A DNA stretch of 64,000 nt, from positions 1-64,000 of the forward strand of contig QXWV01000117.1 in the NCBI GenBank assembly GCA_009911195.1. The letters run 5' to 3'. Position 1 is the first letter of the stretch; each line of letters opens with the position of its first letter. Below, in pieces: positions 20,756-29,565 of the stretch. The notes below the pieces were generated by a model. The model saw only the letters and a list, made by a program, of their open reading frames with translations. It did no database searches and was not told where the DNA came from. Source of the DNA: Lachnospiraceae bacterium. Its GTDB lineage: Bacteria > Bacillota > Clostridia > Lachnospirales > Lachnospiraceae. The translations under genes and the position numbers were made by a program.

Positions 20756-21445
20756 TTAGAATTTTGCAACGCTTACCTTTACGCCAGGACCCATTGTAGA
20801 AGACAATGTAATGCTTCTTAAGAACTGGCCTTTCACTGCTGACGGCCTTGCCTTTACGATAGCTTCCATAAGCGCATTAAAGTTCTGCTCTAGCTGCTCT
20901 TCCGTAAAAGAAGCTTTTCCAATCGGAACATGAATGATATTGGATTTATCCAATCTATATTCAATCTTACCGGCTTTGATATCCTTAACCGCCTTGGTAA
21001 CATCCATGGTAACAGTTCCGGCTTTAGGGTTGGGCATTAATCCTTTCGGACCTAATGTCTTACCGAGACGTCCTACCACGCCCATCATATCAGGTGTAGC
21101 AACTACAACGTCGAAATCCAGCCAGCCTTCGTTCTGGATTTTCGGGATGAGTTCATCCCCGCCTACGAAATCCGCGCCTGCCGCTTCTGCTTCCGTAAGC
21201 TTATCGCCTTTGGCAAATACCAATACCTTTACTTCCTTACCAGTTCCATTCGGCAGTACAACAGCACCACGAATCTGCTGCTCCGCATGACGTCCGTCAC
21301 AACCTGTCCTAATATGGGCTTCAATTGTTTCGTCAAATTTTGCAGTTGCCGTTTTTTTCGCAAGCCCAATCGCTTCGATAGGCTCATACTGAACAGTGCG
21401 GTCTACCTGCTTTGCGGCCTCTTTATATTTTTTTCCATGTTTCAT
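20756..21445 (-). CDS. rplA: 50S ribosomal protein L1
   Basis: L1 forms the mobile stalk that helps deacylated tRNA leave the E site, and it represses its own mRNA. The 229-residue length is standard. Characteristic segments are [12 protein letters not shown] near the N-terminus, the [15 protein letters not shown] region and the C-terminal [11 protein letters not shown]. It follows rplK after 80 bases. The next gene downstream is capA, not rplJ as is usual. Confidence 0.99.
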   Translation of the reverse strand: MKHGKKYKEAAKQVDRTVQYEPIEAIGLAKKTATAKFDETIEAHIRTGCDGRHAEQQIRGAVVLPNGTGKEVKVLVFAKGDKLTEAEAAGADFVGGDELIPKIQNEGWLDFDVVVATPDMMGVVGRLGKTLGPKGLMPNPKAGTVTMDVTKAVKDIKAGKIEYRLDKSNIIHVPIGKASFTEEQLEQNFNALMEAIVKARPSAVKGQFLRSITLSSTMGPGVKVSVAKF

Positions 21446-21525
21446 CGCTAAATCCTCCTATGGTTCAACCGGCAGTCCTTCACCAGGGCTTTTATGCCCA
21501 CGGCTGCCTCCCAATTTTATTGTGA

Positions 21526-21951
21526 TTAATCTTCTACTGTGATTCCCATACTTCTTGCCGTACCTGCAATCATACTCATCGCTGCTTCGATGGATGCTGC
21601 GTTCAAATCCGGCATCTTCATTTCTGCAATTTCCTTCAGCTTATCTTTTGAAATGGATGCAACTTTCGTCTTGTTCGGTACTGCGGAACCGGATTTGATG
21701 TTGCATGCTTTCTTCAGAAGTACTGCTGCAGGAGGAGTCTTAGTCACAAAACTGAAGCTTCTGTCTGCGTATACCGTAATAACAACAGGAATAATCGTAT
21801 CGCCCTTATCCGCTGTCCTTGCGTTGAACTGTTTCGTAAACTCAACGATATTTACACCATGCTGTCCAAGTGCAGGACCAACCGGTGGAGCCGGTGTTGC
21901 TTTTCCGGCAGGAATCTGTAACTTAATGTATCCTTCTACTTTCTTTGCCAT
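21526..21951 (-). CDS. rplK: 50S ribosomal protein L11
   Basis: L11 forms the base of the GTPase-associated centre with 23S rRNA. The 141-residue protein has the N-terminal Pro-rich thiostrepton-contact segment ([20 protein letters not shown]) and the C-terminal rRNA-binding domain. It lies between nusG and rplA. The 213-base gap to nusG is GC-rich and can fold, but I do not recognise a known leader in it. Confidence 0.99.
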   Translation of the reverse strand: MAKKVEGYIKLQIPAGKATPAPPVGPALGQHGVNIVEFTKQFNARTADKGDTIIPVVITVYADRSFSFVTKTPPAAVLLKKACNIKSGSAVPNKTKVASISKDKLKEIAEMKMPDLNAASIEAAMSMIAGTARSMGITVED

Positions 21952-22164
21952 CTTGGCTACCTCCTAAAATATTGTGGTATGGCGCATTCGCCCAGTACGG
22001 CGCTGCTCCCACTGCCCCGGCTGCTTCCGGGGGCTTTCACCTTGCTGCCGCGGCGCTATTTTATCCGCTGTCCGTTCCTAAAAGGTTCCCCCCGGCACTT
22101 CCAGCCGCATAAAGCCGCTTATATTTAAGCCGGATTCCCGGCATAAATACCTTTTCCTGACCAT

Positions 22165-22683
22165 TTACTGCATTTTTCTTACTTCTTCAAAACCTATTTC
22201 GACCGGGGTTTCCCTTCCAAATAAGTCTACATTTATCGTTGCCGTCTGCTTTCCGTAATCCATCCTCTGAACCATTCCCACCGTGTCTTTCCACACTCCG
22301 GCAATTACAGCAATCGTATCCCCTTCGCCGAAATCCACAGTGAAATTCTCGGACTTGATTCCAAGCGGCCTCATCTCCGTTTCCGTAAGCGGCACCGGCT
22401 TGCTTCCCGGCCCTACGAATCCTGTAACACCTCTCGTATTTCTGACCACATACCATGTGTCATCATTCATCACCATATTGATAAGGACATAACCTGGGAA
22501 CAGTTTCTTCTGGACAGTCTTTTTCGCCCCGTTCTTCATCTCTACAACATCCTGCATAGGAACACGGACTTCAAGAATCTCTTCTTCCAGATGCCTGTTC
22601 TCCCTCATCTTATCAATATTGGCTTTGACTTTATTTTCATATCCGGAATAGGTATGGACTACATACCAGTTTGCCTCTGCCAT
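22165..22683 (-). CDS. nusG: Transcription termination/antitermination factor NusG
   Basis: NusG binds RNA polymerase and modulates pausing and Rho action. The 172-residue protein has the NGN domain (WYVVHTYSGYENKVK, LFPGYVLINM, TRGVTGFVG) and a C-terminal KOW domain (GDTIAVIAGVWKDTVGMV). It begins 15 bases after secE with GTGAGGG as ribosome site. Confidence 0.99.
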   Translation of the reverse strand: MAEANWYVVHTYSGYENKVKANIDKMRENRHLEEEILEVRVPMQDVVEMKNGAKKTVQKKLFPGYVLINMVMNDDTWYVVRNTRGVTGFVGPGSKPVPLTETEMRPLGIKSENFTVDFGEGDTIAVIAGVWKDTVGMVQRMDYGKQTATINVDLFGRETPVEIGFEEVRKMQ

Positions 22684-22698
22684 CTATTTACCCTCACT

Positions 22699-22920
22699 CT
22701 ATAATGTTGTCAAGAAATCTATGCCATACTGGAAAAAGAAATCCAATATAGCGATAATCACTCCAACCACAACCGAGATGCATACAACCGCAACGGACTG
22801 TTTCACAAGCGAATCCTTGTCCGGCCAGGCAATCTTTTTAAACTCAGTTTTCACACCTTTGAAAAAACTCGGTTTCGGTGTCTTATCTGTTTTTGCGGAA
22901 CCTCCCATGTTAATAACCAT
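22699..22920 (-). CDS. secE: Preprotein translocase subunit SecE
   Basis: This small single-span subunit of the SecYEG channel has 73 residues. The amphipathic region KTEFKKIAWPDKDSLVKQ is followed by one C-terminal transmembrane helix, as in Gram-positive SecE. It is placed between rpmG and nusG. A Met five residues in is an alternative start. Confidence 0.96.
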   Translation of the reverse strand: MVINMGGSAKTDKTPKPSFFKGVKTEFKKIAWPDKDSLVKQSVAVVCISVVVGVIIAILDFFFQYGIDFLTTL

Positions 22921-22933
22921 GCCCTTTCCAGTC

Positions 22934-23083
22934 TTATTTTGTTTCCTTGTGCGGAGTATGCTTCCTGCAGAATCTGCAATATTTCCTTAACTCCATTCTT
23001 TCCGGATGTGTCTTCTTGTCCTTTGTAGTGTTATAATTCCTCTGTTTGCATTCTGTACATGCCAATGTAATTCTCGTACGCAT
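22934..23083 (-). CDS. rpmG: 50S ribosomal protein L33
   Basis: This 49-residue gene encodes [20 protein letters not shown] at its start, followed by [16 protein letters not shown] and [13 protein letters not shown]. Both CxxC pairs are present (CTEC and CRFC), so this is a zinc-binding form of L33. GGAGGG precedes the ATG at 23083. It is the first gene of the rpmG-secE-nusG string and lies right after the promoter at 23141-23169. A longer overlapping frame here is spurious. Confidence 0.97.
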   Translation of the reverse strand: MRTRITLACTECKQRNYNTTKDKKTHPERMELRKYCRFCRKHTPHKETK

Positions 23084-23140
23084 TTATTTTCCCTCCAAAT
23101 TTGAGCATAAAAAAAAGACCTCAATAAATCTTGTTTGTTA

Positions 23141-23169
23141 ACTATAGCACAAGATTTCCCATTCGTCAA
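23141..23169 (-). promoter_or_regulatory. SigmaA-type promoter of rpmG-secE-nusG
   Basis: TTGACG and TATAGT on the minus strand are separated by 17 bases, 58 bases upstream of rpmG. Confidence 0.8.
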
Positions 23170-23247
23170 CCGGTTTTAATGCTTTTTCATGGGCTTTTTT
23201 CACATGGGCAGTAATAGTTTTGGCCCAAACTGTTGCCATGAATATCA

Positions 23248-24363
23248 TCAGCGTTGTTTTTCTATCTGCCTGATAGAATTTCCTATATGAATCTTCGGGG
23301 GCATGACGCACGAATAGCCCTGCCCCTTACATTCTTTCCGTTCAATCATTTTTAAAAGGCGCGCCGCCACTTCACGGCCAATCAGATAGCCCTGATGAAT
23401 GGAACAAGTAATCCCTTCCTCCTCCCAGTTATTCCTTGAATAATCGAAGCAGACAATTGAATAGTCCTCCGGCATCCTTTTTCCCTGCTCTTTTAATACC
23501 TGCCTTACCAGGCGGTAAATCATATGATTGCAGCAGACTATCGCGCTGCATTTGGGTATCCCTTTTAAAAACTTTTTTATGGAATGTGCAAACTTGTCAT
23601 CATGGGCTTCGTTGGAAACACACCATTTGATATAATCATCCTGAAACTCCACTCCATGTCGTTTCAAAGCCGCTGCCATCCCCTGAAATTTCTCGATGCT
23701 CTGATAATTGTCATAAATAAATATTCCTGCAATATGCCTGTGCCCAGCCTTAATCAAAAGCCCAAGAAGACGGTCAGCGCACTGTTTATCATTAATCGTC
23801 ACCTTGGGGTAACCCAATTCTTTATAATAATTATTGTAGAATATAACCGGAATGCCCTTCTGATAAATCTGCATATAGCAATCCAGATTGGGATTCATCA
23901 GACTTGCCTTTACACCATCCACGATAAAGCCCTGAAAATCCTGATGGACTACCGTTTGAAGGCAGCGCCTTTCATTGGAAAACTTATTGTCCGTCAAAAA
24001 AATACGCAAATCCACTTTATCGGCCAAAAGCACGCTCCGTATCCCCTCAATCAGCGCAGAATTAGCGTTGGTATCCTGCCCCTGCAGTATCAGGCCCACC
24101 TTGATTATACCGCCGTTGCCTCCCAGTTCTTTCGTAAGGGCTACTTCCTTATTGATATATGTCCCGCTTCCCTTAACTTTATAAATAAGCCCCTCTTCCG
24201 ACAGGCGGGCAAGAGCTGCCCGCACCGTTTCACGGCTTACTGACAGGCGATGGCTTATAACATTTTCCGATGGGAGCTTGGAATTATTGGCAAACTTATT
24301 CTCATCAATATAAGAACGCAGCCAAAAATATATCTGTTCCGACTTTTTATCCAAAGCCCCCAT
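23248..24363 (-). CDS. GntR-family regulator with sugar-binding domain (AraR-like)
   Basis: The 371-residue repressor-type protein has an N-terminal winged helix of the GntR family (~5-72, with LPSENVISHRLSVSRETVRA and GLIYKVKGSGTYI) and a C-terminal LacI/periplasmic-binding-like effector domain (~85-365), the AraR architecture. It is the last gene of the tctC-tctB-tctA-sulfatase operon, so it probably senses a sugar or sulfated carbohydrate and controls this operon. A possible target region lies upstream of tctC near 29093-29136. The start follows GGAGGG. Confidence 0.88.
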   Translation of the reverse strand: MGALDKKSEQIYFWLRSYIDENKFANNSKLPSENVISHRLSVSRETVRAALARLSEEGLIYKVKGSGTYINKEVALTKELGGNGGIIKVGLILQGQDTNANSALIEGIRSVLLADKVDLRIFLTDNKFSNERRCLQTVVHQDFQGFIVDGVKASLMNPNLDCYMQIYQKGIPVIFYNNYYKELGYPKVTINDKQCADRLLGLLIKAGHRHIAGIFIYDNYQSIEKFQGMAAALKRHGVEFQDDYIKWCVSNEAHDDKFAHSIKKFLKGIPKCSAIVCCNHMIYRLVRQVLKEQGKRMPEDYSIVCFDYSRNNWEEEGITCSIHQGYLIGREVAARLLKMIERKECKGQGYSCVMPPKIHIGNSIRQIEKQR

Positions 24364-24441
24364 GAAAATACCCTCCCTAATGCAACAAAGCAGACGAAGC
24401 TTCAGGCAAGCATGAAGCCCGGTTCATTACAAACCTTTGTA

Positions 24442-25794
24442 CTAATCCCGAATCACCGGCCTGTTTCCTTCTGCCTTTTCTATCCAGTCCAGCAACCGTT
24501 CCCTCATATTTAATTTTACATCCATGTAATCCGGGCTGTCTACCACATTATTCAACTGATATGGGTCTTTTTCCATATCATATAAAAAATCGTCTTCATA
24601 TATATCCGACGCAGCCGCTTCTCCGCCGTTCATCCCCGGCGCGTAAACGGAATAGGTATATCTCGGTGTACGGATACATCTACCGATTCGGCTCTCCGAA
24701 ATCTGTGCAAACACCTGATTGGGTCGTTCGGCATCTTTTTTCTCCACCACATCCAAAAGATTTTCTCCAATCATAGCATCCCCCACATCCACTCCTGCCA
24801 TAGCAAGAATCGTTTTCGGAAGGCTTTCTGTGCTTACCAGCTCTTCTACCGTTATTCCACCCTTAAATGGTCCTCCGGCTATTACCAAAGGCACCCTGAG
24901 GCACGCGTCATGGCAGGAACGTTTGTAATCGTCATAACCGTTCAGATGGCTGTCCCTGTTCCTTGTCTTAAAGTGGGAACCATGGTCCGCTCCAAATATA
25001 ATAATTGTATTCTCGTATAACCCTTTCTCTTTTAATTTATCCACAAGCTTACCGAGATTCTGGTCCAGGCTCTCGCATGCACCCAGATAATCCGGATATT
25101 CCTCCGCCGCATCCCCTTGCAGCGCCTTCAAATCCTCCGGCAGTACAAAATTTTTGAATTTTTCCTTTGAACCCTTCGGACCCTCGTAACATTTCCTGTC
25201 ATTTTGATGATGAGGCTCAATGTGGGAAATCGTCATAAAAAATGGTTTCCCCCCATCCCTTTCCTCAAAGAAATCCAAGGCCAAATCGGTGATGCAATCC
25301 GCACGGTAGCCTTTAAAATCTATTCTATTGTTGTTCTCATCAAATACATATCCATCATAACCGTGGGAAGTGAATTCCAGCACGTCCGCCGTGCGCCAGA
25401 ACCCCGTATACCCCCCTCTCAGTTCGCGGGGGATAGGTGTAATCGTATGGTCGATAGTCGGGGGTTTTTCCAGCTCCCCATCGCTGGCCAAATGCCACTT
25501 CCCGATATAGGCGGTCTCATAACCTGCTTCTTCAATATAATCTGCCAGCGTTTTAATGCCGGAGGGCAGCATAATATTGTTGCGGAAGCATCCGGTTTGT
25601 GTAGGATATTTTCCTGTCTGGAAGAGCGCACGGCAAGGCCCGCATACAGGCTGGGGAGAAAATGCATACTCAAATTTGACCCCTTCCGCCGCCAGACGGT
25701 CCAGGTTGGGGGTGATGTCCAACGGCTGCCCATAACATCCGCAAGTATCCGCCCGTTGTTGGTCCGTAAAATAAAATATTATATTATAAGCCAT
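24442..25794 (-). CDS. Cys-type sulfatase
   Basis: The 450-residue type I sulfatase/alkaline-phosphatase superfamily member starts with a metal site (YFTDQQRADTCGCYG) and has the sulfatase signature PVCGPCRALFQTGKYP. The first Cys of CGPCR would be converted to formylglycine; in anaerobes this is done by a radical-SAM maturase not encoded here. Further metal and substrate motifs are GADHGSH and GKWHLA. It has no signal peptide, so it acts in the cytoplasm on imported sulfate esters. It lies 8 bases after tctA. The substrate (sulfated sugar, choline-O-sulfate or other) cannot be told from sequence alone. Confidence 0.9.
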   Translation of the reverse strand: MAYNIIFYFTDQQRADTCGCYGQPLDITPNLDRLAAEGVKFEYAFSPQPVCGPCRALFQTGKYPTQTGCFRNNIMLPSGIKTLADYIEEAGYETAYIGKWHLASDGELEKPPTIDHTITPIPRELRGGYTGFWRTADVLEFTSHGYDGYVFDENNNRIDFKGYRADCITDLALDFFEERDGGKPFFMTISHIEPHHQNDRKCYEGPKGSKEKFKNFVLPEDLKALQGDAAEEYPDYLGACESLDQNLGKLVDKLKEKGLYENTIIIFGADHGSHFKTRNRDSHLNGYDDYKRSCHDACLRVPLVIAGGPFKGGITVEELVSTESLPKTILAMAGVDVGDAMIGENLLDVVEKKDAERPNQVFAQISESRIGRCIRTPRYTYSVYAPGMNGGEAAASDIYEDDFLYDMEKDPYQLNNVVDSPDYMDVKLNMRERLLDWIEKAEGNRPVIRD

Positions 25795-25802
25795 AAACTA
25801 AT

Positions 25803-27308
25803 TTACCTCCCATTATTTTTTCCTTCTGCCTTCGCCTCTTTCATCTTACTCCTGATTAGAGTGGCCACTGCAAGAACAATCAATACCACGAAAATAATGC
25901 AATAAATGCTGCTTACAAAAATTGTCGGGCTGCCATTGGAAATCAATAAAGCGCGGCGGAAATTCGTTTCCGTCATATTTCCAAGCACCATTCCAAGGAG
26001 AATGGGAACCGGGGGCATATCCAGCTTCCGCAAAAGCCAGGCGACTACTGCAAAAATCAAGGCAACCCCTACGTCAAAATAATTCTTGTTCACCGAATAA
26101 GCACCCGCAAAACAGAAAAGCACAATAATTGGTGTCAGAATTTCCTGCGGGATAGAAACCACTTTAGCAAACAATTTTGTCAGGAAACTCCCCTGGAAAA
26201 GCATAAACAAATTAACGAAAATCAGGCCAATCATAATTGCATACATAATATCTCCCTGAGTTGTAAACAGGCTAAGCCCAGGGTTCAGTCCGTTAATCAT
26301 CAGAGCAGAAAGCATAATTGCCACTGTTCCATCGCCGGGAATCCCCATTGTCAAAAGCGGTATCAGTGTAGCCCCCGTCACCGCATTATTTGCCGCTTCC
26401 GCGGCTGCTATTCCCTCTACCGAGCCATGCCCGAATTCTTCCTTATGTTTAGACATTGCCTTTGCCCTGTCATAACTGAACCAGGATGCTTCGGAAGCCC
26501 CTGTTCCCGGCACAATGCCTACCATAACCCCGATAAGGGAAGAGAGCAGCGTAGGCCTCAGCATCCTCTTATATTCCTCTTTGGTAATTTTCCCATCGTC
26601 ATTCATCTTCTTCGTATCCAGCAAAAGAGGCCCCGGCTTTTTCTCCGCTTTTGCCAATATTTCCACAAGGGCAAACAAACCAATCAGGCAGATTGCCAAA
26701 TCCAATCCCAGATACAGGCGTGGAATGCCAAAAGTAAACCTGTCATAACTTGTCATCGGGTCCGCACCGATACAGGAAATCAAAAGGCCAATACACGCCG
26801 CAATAACCCCTTTAATCATGCTTTTCCCCGATACCCCTGCAATAATTGTCAGACCAAATACGCAGACCATAAAATACTCCGCCGTACCGAGCTGCGCTGC
26901 AATTTCAGCCACCTGGGGGCCTAAAAACAGAAGCATCAGCGCTGAAAAAATACCGCCAAAAGTGGAAGCATATAAAGCAATCTTCAAGGCCGCCTTTGTA
27001 CGCCCCTTCTGGGAAAGCGGATGTCCGTCCATCATTGTTGTTGCTGCATGGGGAGTCCCCGGCGTATTGATTAAAATTGCAGATACGCTTCCTCCATATC
27101 CCCCGGCACAGTATATTCCGAGAAGAAACATCATACCCGGAATTGCCGTCATCTTATATGTAAACGGCAAAAACAGAATCACGCAAAGAATAACCGTAAG
27201 ACCCGGAACCGCCGCAAACACCGAGCCGATAAATACGCCCAGATTAATCCAAAGGAAATTTTCTACCGTAAACAAATGTTGCAGTGCAGGACCTATAAAT
27301 TCCAGCAT
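25803..27308 (-). CDS. tctA: Tripartite tricarboxylate transporter large permease
   Basis: The 501-residue integral membrane protein of the TctA family has many hydrophobic helices and the family signatures GYGGSVSAILINTPGTP near the N-terminus and GIVPGTGASEASWFSYDRAK in the second repeat. It forms the transport channel with TctB and the binding protein TctC, using ion gradients. It is downstream of tctB (18 bases) and upstream of the sulfatase, suggesting uptake of a sulfated or carboxylated compound. Start site AGGGGG. Confidence 0.95.
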   Translation of the reverse strand: MLEFIGPALQHLFTVENFLWINLGVFIGSVFAAVPGLTVILCVILFLPFTYKMTAIPGMMFLLGIYCAGGYGGSVSAILINTPGTPHAATTMMDGHPLSQKGRTKAALKIALYASTFGGIFSALMLLFLGPQVAEIAAQLGTAEYFMVCVFGLTIIAGVSGKSMIKGVIAACIGLLISCIGADPMTSYDRFTFGIPRLYLGLDLAICLIGLFALVEILAKAEKKPGPLLLDTKKMNDDGKITKEEYKRMLRPTLLSSLIGVMVGIVPGTGASEASWFSYDRAKAMSKHKEEFGHGSVEGIAAAEAANNAVTGATLIPLLTMGIPGDGTVAIMLSALMINGLNPGLSLFTTQGDIMYAIMIGLIFVNLFMLFQGSFLTKLFAKVVSIPQEILTPIIVLFCFAGAYSVNKNYFDVGVALIFAVVAWLLRKLDMPPVPILLGMVLGNMTETNFRRALLISNGSPTIFVSSIYCIIFVVLIVLAVATLIRSKMKEAKAEGKNNGR

Positions 27309-27326
27309 ACCAAATACCCCCTTCCT

Positions 27327-27854
27327 TTAAAAATTCACGTTCAGGCCGAAACGGAATGCAATCCATATCAATACGGCTACCGTCAAAGTAATCGCATAGT
27401 AGCTCAATTTACGGCAGCGGAAATAAACAAGAAAAGCAAGGCTACAGAAAATGGCCCCGGCAACAAACAAATCCGTAACCCGGCAAATCACATAGGTCAA
27501 CAGCAATATCGCCAAAATTTCCAACGCCTTTACTTCTACCAGTAAATTGATATTTTTCATTGTAGGCGCCTTTTTTACCACAAAAATATTATACAATTCC
27601 TTTGCCAGAACTACACCGCTGCATATCATCATAACTACCATCAGCAATGTGGGAAACGCCTGTCCATTTATCACATCCGAATCAGACACTGGCACCTGCT
27701 GCGGCATAATCAGTAAAATCACTGCTCCCAAAAGCAGGAAAAAGATTCCTGTAACTATGTCGATAGGCAGCTTCATTTCTTTTTTTGAAAGCTTTTCACC
27801 TATTGTATCCCTTTTTTCATCCAGCCAATCCATCCATCCTTGTTTTTCCTTCAT
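27327..27854 (-). CDS. tctB: Tripartite tricarboxylate transporter small subunit TctB
   Basis: The ~175-residue membrane protein has about four predicted helices and the TctB arrangement: a first helix near residues 32-54, then a cytoplasmic loop and three helices in the C-terminal half. ATG at 27854 has AAAGGAG nine bases upstream; a GTG two codons earlier is too close to that site. It is located between tctC and tctA as is standard for this family. Confidence 0.9.
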   Translation of the reverse strand: MKEKQGWMDWLDEKRDTIGEKLSKKEMKLPIDIVTGIFFLLLGAVILLIMPQQVPVSDSDVINGQAFPTLLMVVMMICSGVVLAKELYNIFVVKKAPTMKNINLLVEVKALEILAILLLTYVICRVTDLFVAGAIFCSLAFLVYFRCRKLSYYAITLTVAVLIWIAFRFGLNVNF

Positions 27855-28003
27855 ATGCACGGACTCCTTTCTTAAACATCCAATAATGCCCTTCGCGAAC
27901 TACCATTAATCCAATAGCGGGCAGCACCTGCCCTAACGGACAACAATAATAAATGGGATGGGCAGTCCTATCCAGTCTTGTCCATCCCATGAAAAGGTTT
28001 TTA

Positions 28004-28969
28004 TCAGCCTACTACGATATCATAATATTCATTTACAATATTCTGAACATTTTGGATATGCTCCTGGACATCCGCCTCGCTCATCGTATCCACTTCCAGC
28101 ATCATCGTGTCGCTTAGCCAGCTTGCCATCTCGCTGTCCGCAAGAATATCGTCATACAGCTTCTTCAGCTCGGATACCGTTTCCGCTTTGGTTCCAGAGC
28201 GGGCAAGGATAAAGCAACGATTGCGGAAATACGGATAGCCATGTTTTCCTACACCTTCTACACCGGCAAAATCACCTTCGGCAATATCTTCACCGTCAAA
28301 AGCGCAGACAATAGTAACACCACCCTGCTGATAAGTTTCCAGAATCTGCGACTGATGGGAAACTGCAAAATTGGTTTCTCCCCTCGCTACCGCCTGGGCT
28401 GCTTCCGCTGCTGAACTGTAAGGCGTAATTTTCAGTTTATCCCCATAACCCATAGACCCGAAAAGAGCTGCTGCCAGGAAAGCCTCTGAACTCGTTGCCC
28501 CATTAGCCGCTACACTAATTTCATCGGCTGTTGAAGCATAAGCGTCTAAATCATCAATACTCTTTATGTTCAAACTCGCATCCGCCGACATAACAAATAT
28601 AGAGGAATACAGGTTTTCTACAAACACAAAATCATCATATGTAAACTGCAGCTTAGCCGGGTCAAGAATTGAAGTAATTGAGAACAATCCCTCTCCGGCA
28701 AATACCAATTCGGTATCGTTTGCCTTTGTATCCGCCACCCATGTATTCACCGTAGCTGCATCTCCTTTTATCGCATCCGCCACAAGAATAATGTTCTCGG
28801 AATAATCCGTTGACATGGCCGCCGCTTTCTGGCTTACCATCGCCGCAACCCCTGACGGAGCCCACGGGCAGGTCACTGTCCAACTCGCCGTCTTGCTGCC
28901 GCCGCATCCTGCCAGCAGCCCAACTGTCATCGCAAAAGCCAAAATAGAACTCAATAATCTTTTCTTCAT
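28004..28969 (-). CDS. tctC: Tripartite tricarboxylate transporter substrate-binding lipoprotein
   Basis: The 321-residue TctC/Bug-type extracytoplasmic receptor has a lipoprotein signal peptide with lipobox LLAGC (lipidated Cys22). The mature domain starts with WTVTCPWAPSG, the phosphate-loop-like region of the family that usually reads PxxPGG. It captures the substrate for TctAB. First gene of the operon; the start follows AAGGAG. Conservation appears weaker than in tctA, as usual for receptors with different ligands. Confidence 0.88.
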   Translation of the reverse strand: MKKRLLSSILAFAMTVGLLAGCGGSKTASWTVTCPWAPSGVAAMVSQKAAAMSTDYSENIILVADAIKGDAATVNTWVADTKANDTELVFAGEGLFSITSILDPAKLQFTYDDFVFVENLYSSIFVMSADASLNIKSIDDLDAYASTADEISVAANGATSSEAFLAAALFGSMGYGDKLKITPYSSAAEAAQAVARGETNFAVSHQSQILETYQQGGVTIVCAFDGEDIAEGDFAGVEGVGKHGYPYFRNRCFILARSGTKAETVSELKKLYDDILADSEMASWLSDTMMLEVDTMSEADVQEHIQNVQNIVNEYYDIVVG

Positions 28970-29092
28970 CTTCCCATCTCCTTTTTCATAATAAAATTAC
29001 GATTCCTGCAGTTTTTCGCATCTCTTAAGTGTGGTTACAATATAGCATAATCCCATTTCCGGTCTCAACAACTTTTTCTATTTTTTTCACAA

Positions 29093-29136
29093 AGTTGTAC
29101 GAAATAGTCTGGTTTACACAAATCTTGTCTGGTTTA
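29093..29136. promoter_or_regulatory. Candidate operator of the GntR/AraR-like regulator
   Basis: An AraR-like half-site TTGTACG and two direct GTCTGGTTTA repeats spaced exactly two helical turns apart lie upstream of tctC. The regulator encoded at the operon end is of the AraR type, so binding here is plausible but unproven. Confidence 0.4.
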
Positions 29137-29325
29137 TGGAAAATAATTGGTGATTTTGAAGCAATCTTCCTAATAACCCAAGATTTTTCGTTTATAATAT
29201 GAACTAATTTCACTTCTTTTTTTTCATTTTTTTAGCAATTCATCCCGTCCTCCTCCCCTGCCGCAAAAATATCGGATTCTATTTCCCCGCTTCCTGTTTT
29301 CTTCATTTCTTTTTTTCATTTTGTA

Positions 29326-29352
29326 TAAATTTTCTCTTTCAAATTCCGATAA
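29326..29352 (+). promoter_or_regulatory. Sigma-28 (SigD/FliA)-type promoter
   Basis: TAAA, 15 bases, then TCCGATAA matches the flagellar sigma consensus TAAA-N15-GCCGATAA in all but one base. It points at the FliD-like gene. A TATAAT with TG extension at 29359-29364 lies just downstream and could be a housekeeping alternative, but it has no good -35. Confidence 0.7.
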
Positions 29353-29565
29353 ATATGATATAATAAACTATATTAATATGCGAAAATAGCCATTTGTTTC
29401 TGGATAAAGCCACCAATGGGCATATAGCAAATTGTGCGGATGTACAGGCAAATCATTGTTACCCGTAAAACCCCATACGCGGCCGCCGTTTTATTACCTG
29501 GCAGCCTACGCAGGAACAGATTCCTGTGGATGTATCATTTCAAGGAAGAAAGGAGGGGGAGTACC

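Larger units (their letters stand above)
28970..29565. other. Divergent control region between tctC and fliD-like gene
   Basis: This ~600-base gene-free region holds the promoter area of the tct operon on one side and a sigma-28-type promoter with a ~205-base leader on the other. Near the tct side are the direct repeats GTCTGGTTTA (29107-29116 and 29127-29136, 20 bases apart) and AGTTGTACGAAAT (29093-29105), which contains the TTGTACG half-site known for AraR operators. No small gene was recognised. Confidence 0.55.

Noticed and set aside
22987-23169. 60-residue reading frame upstream of secE
   Set aside because: It overlaps rpmG in another frame and includes the promoter; the 49-residue frame at 22934-23083 is clearly L33.
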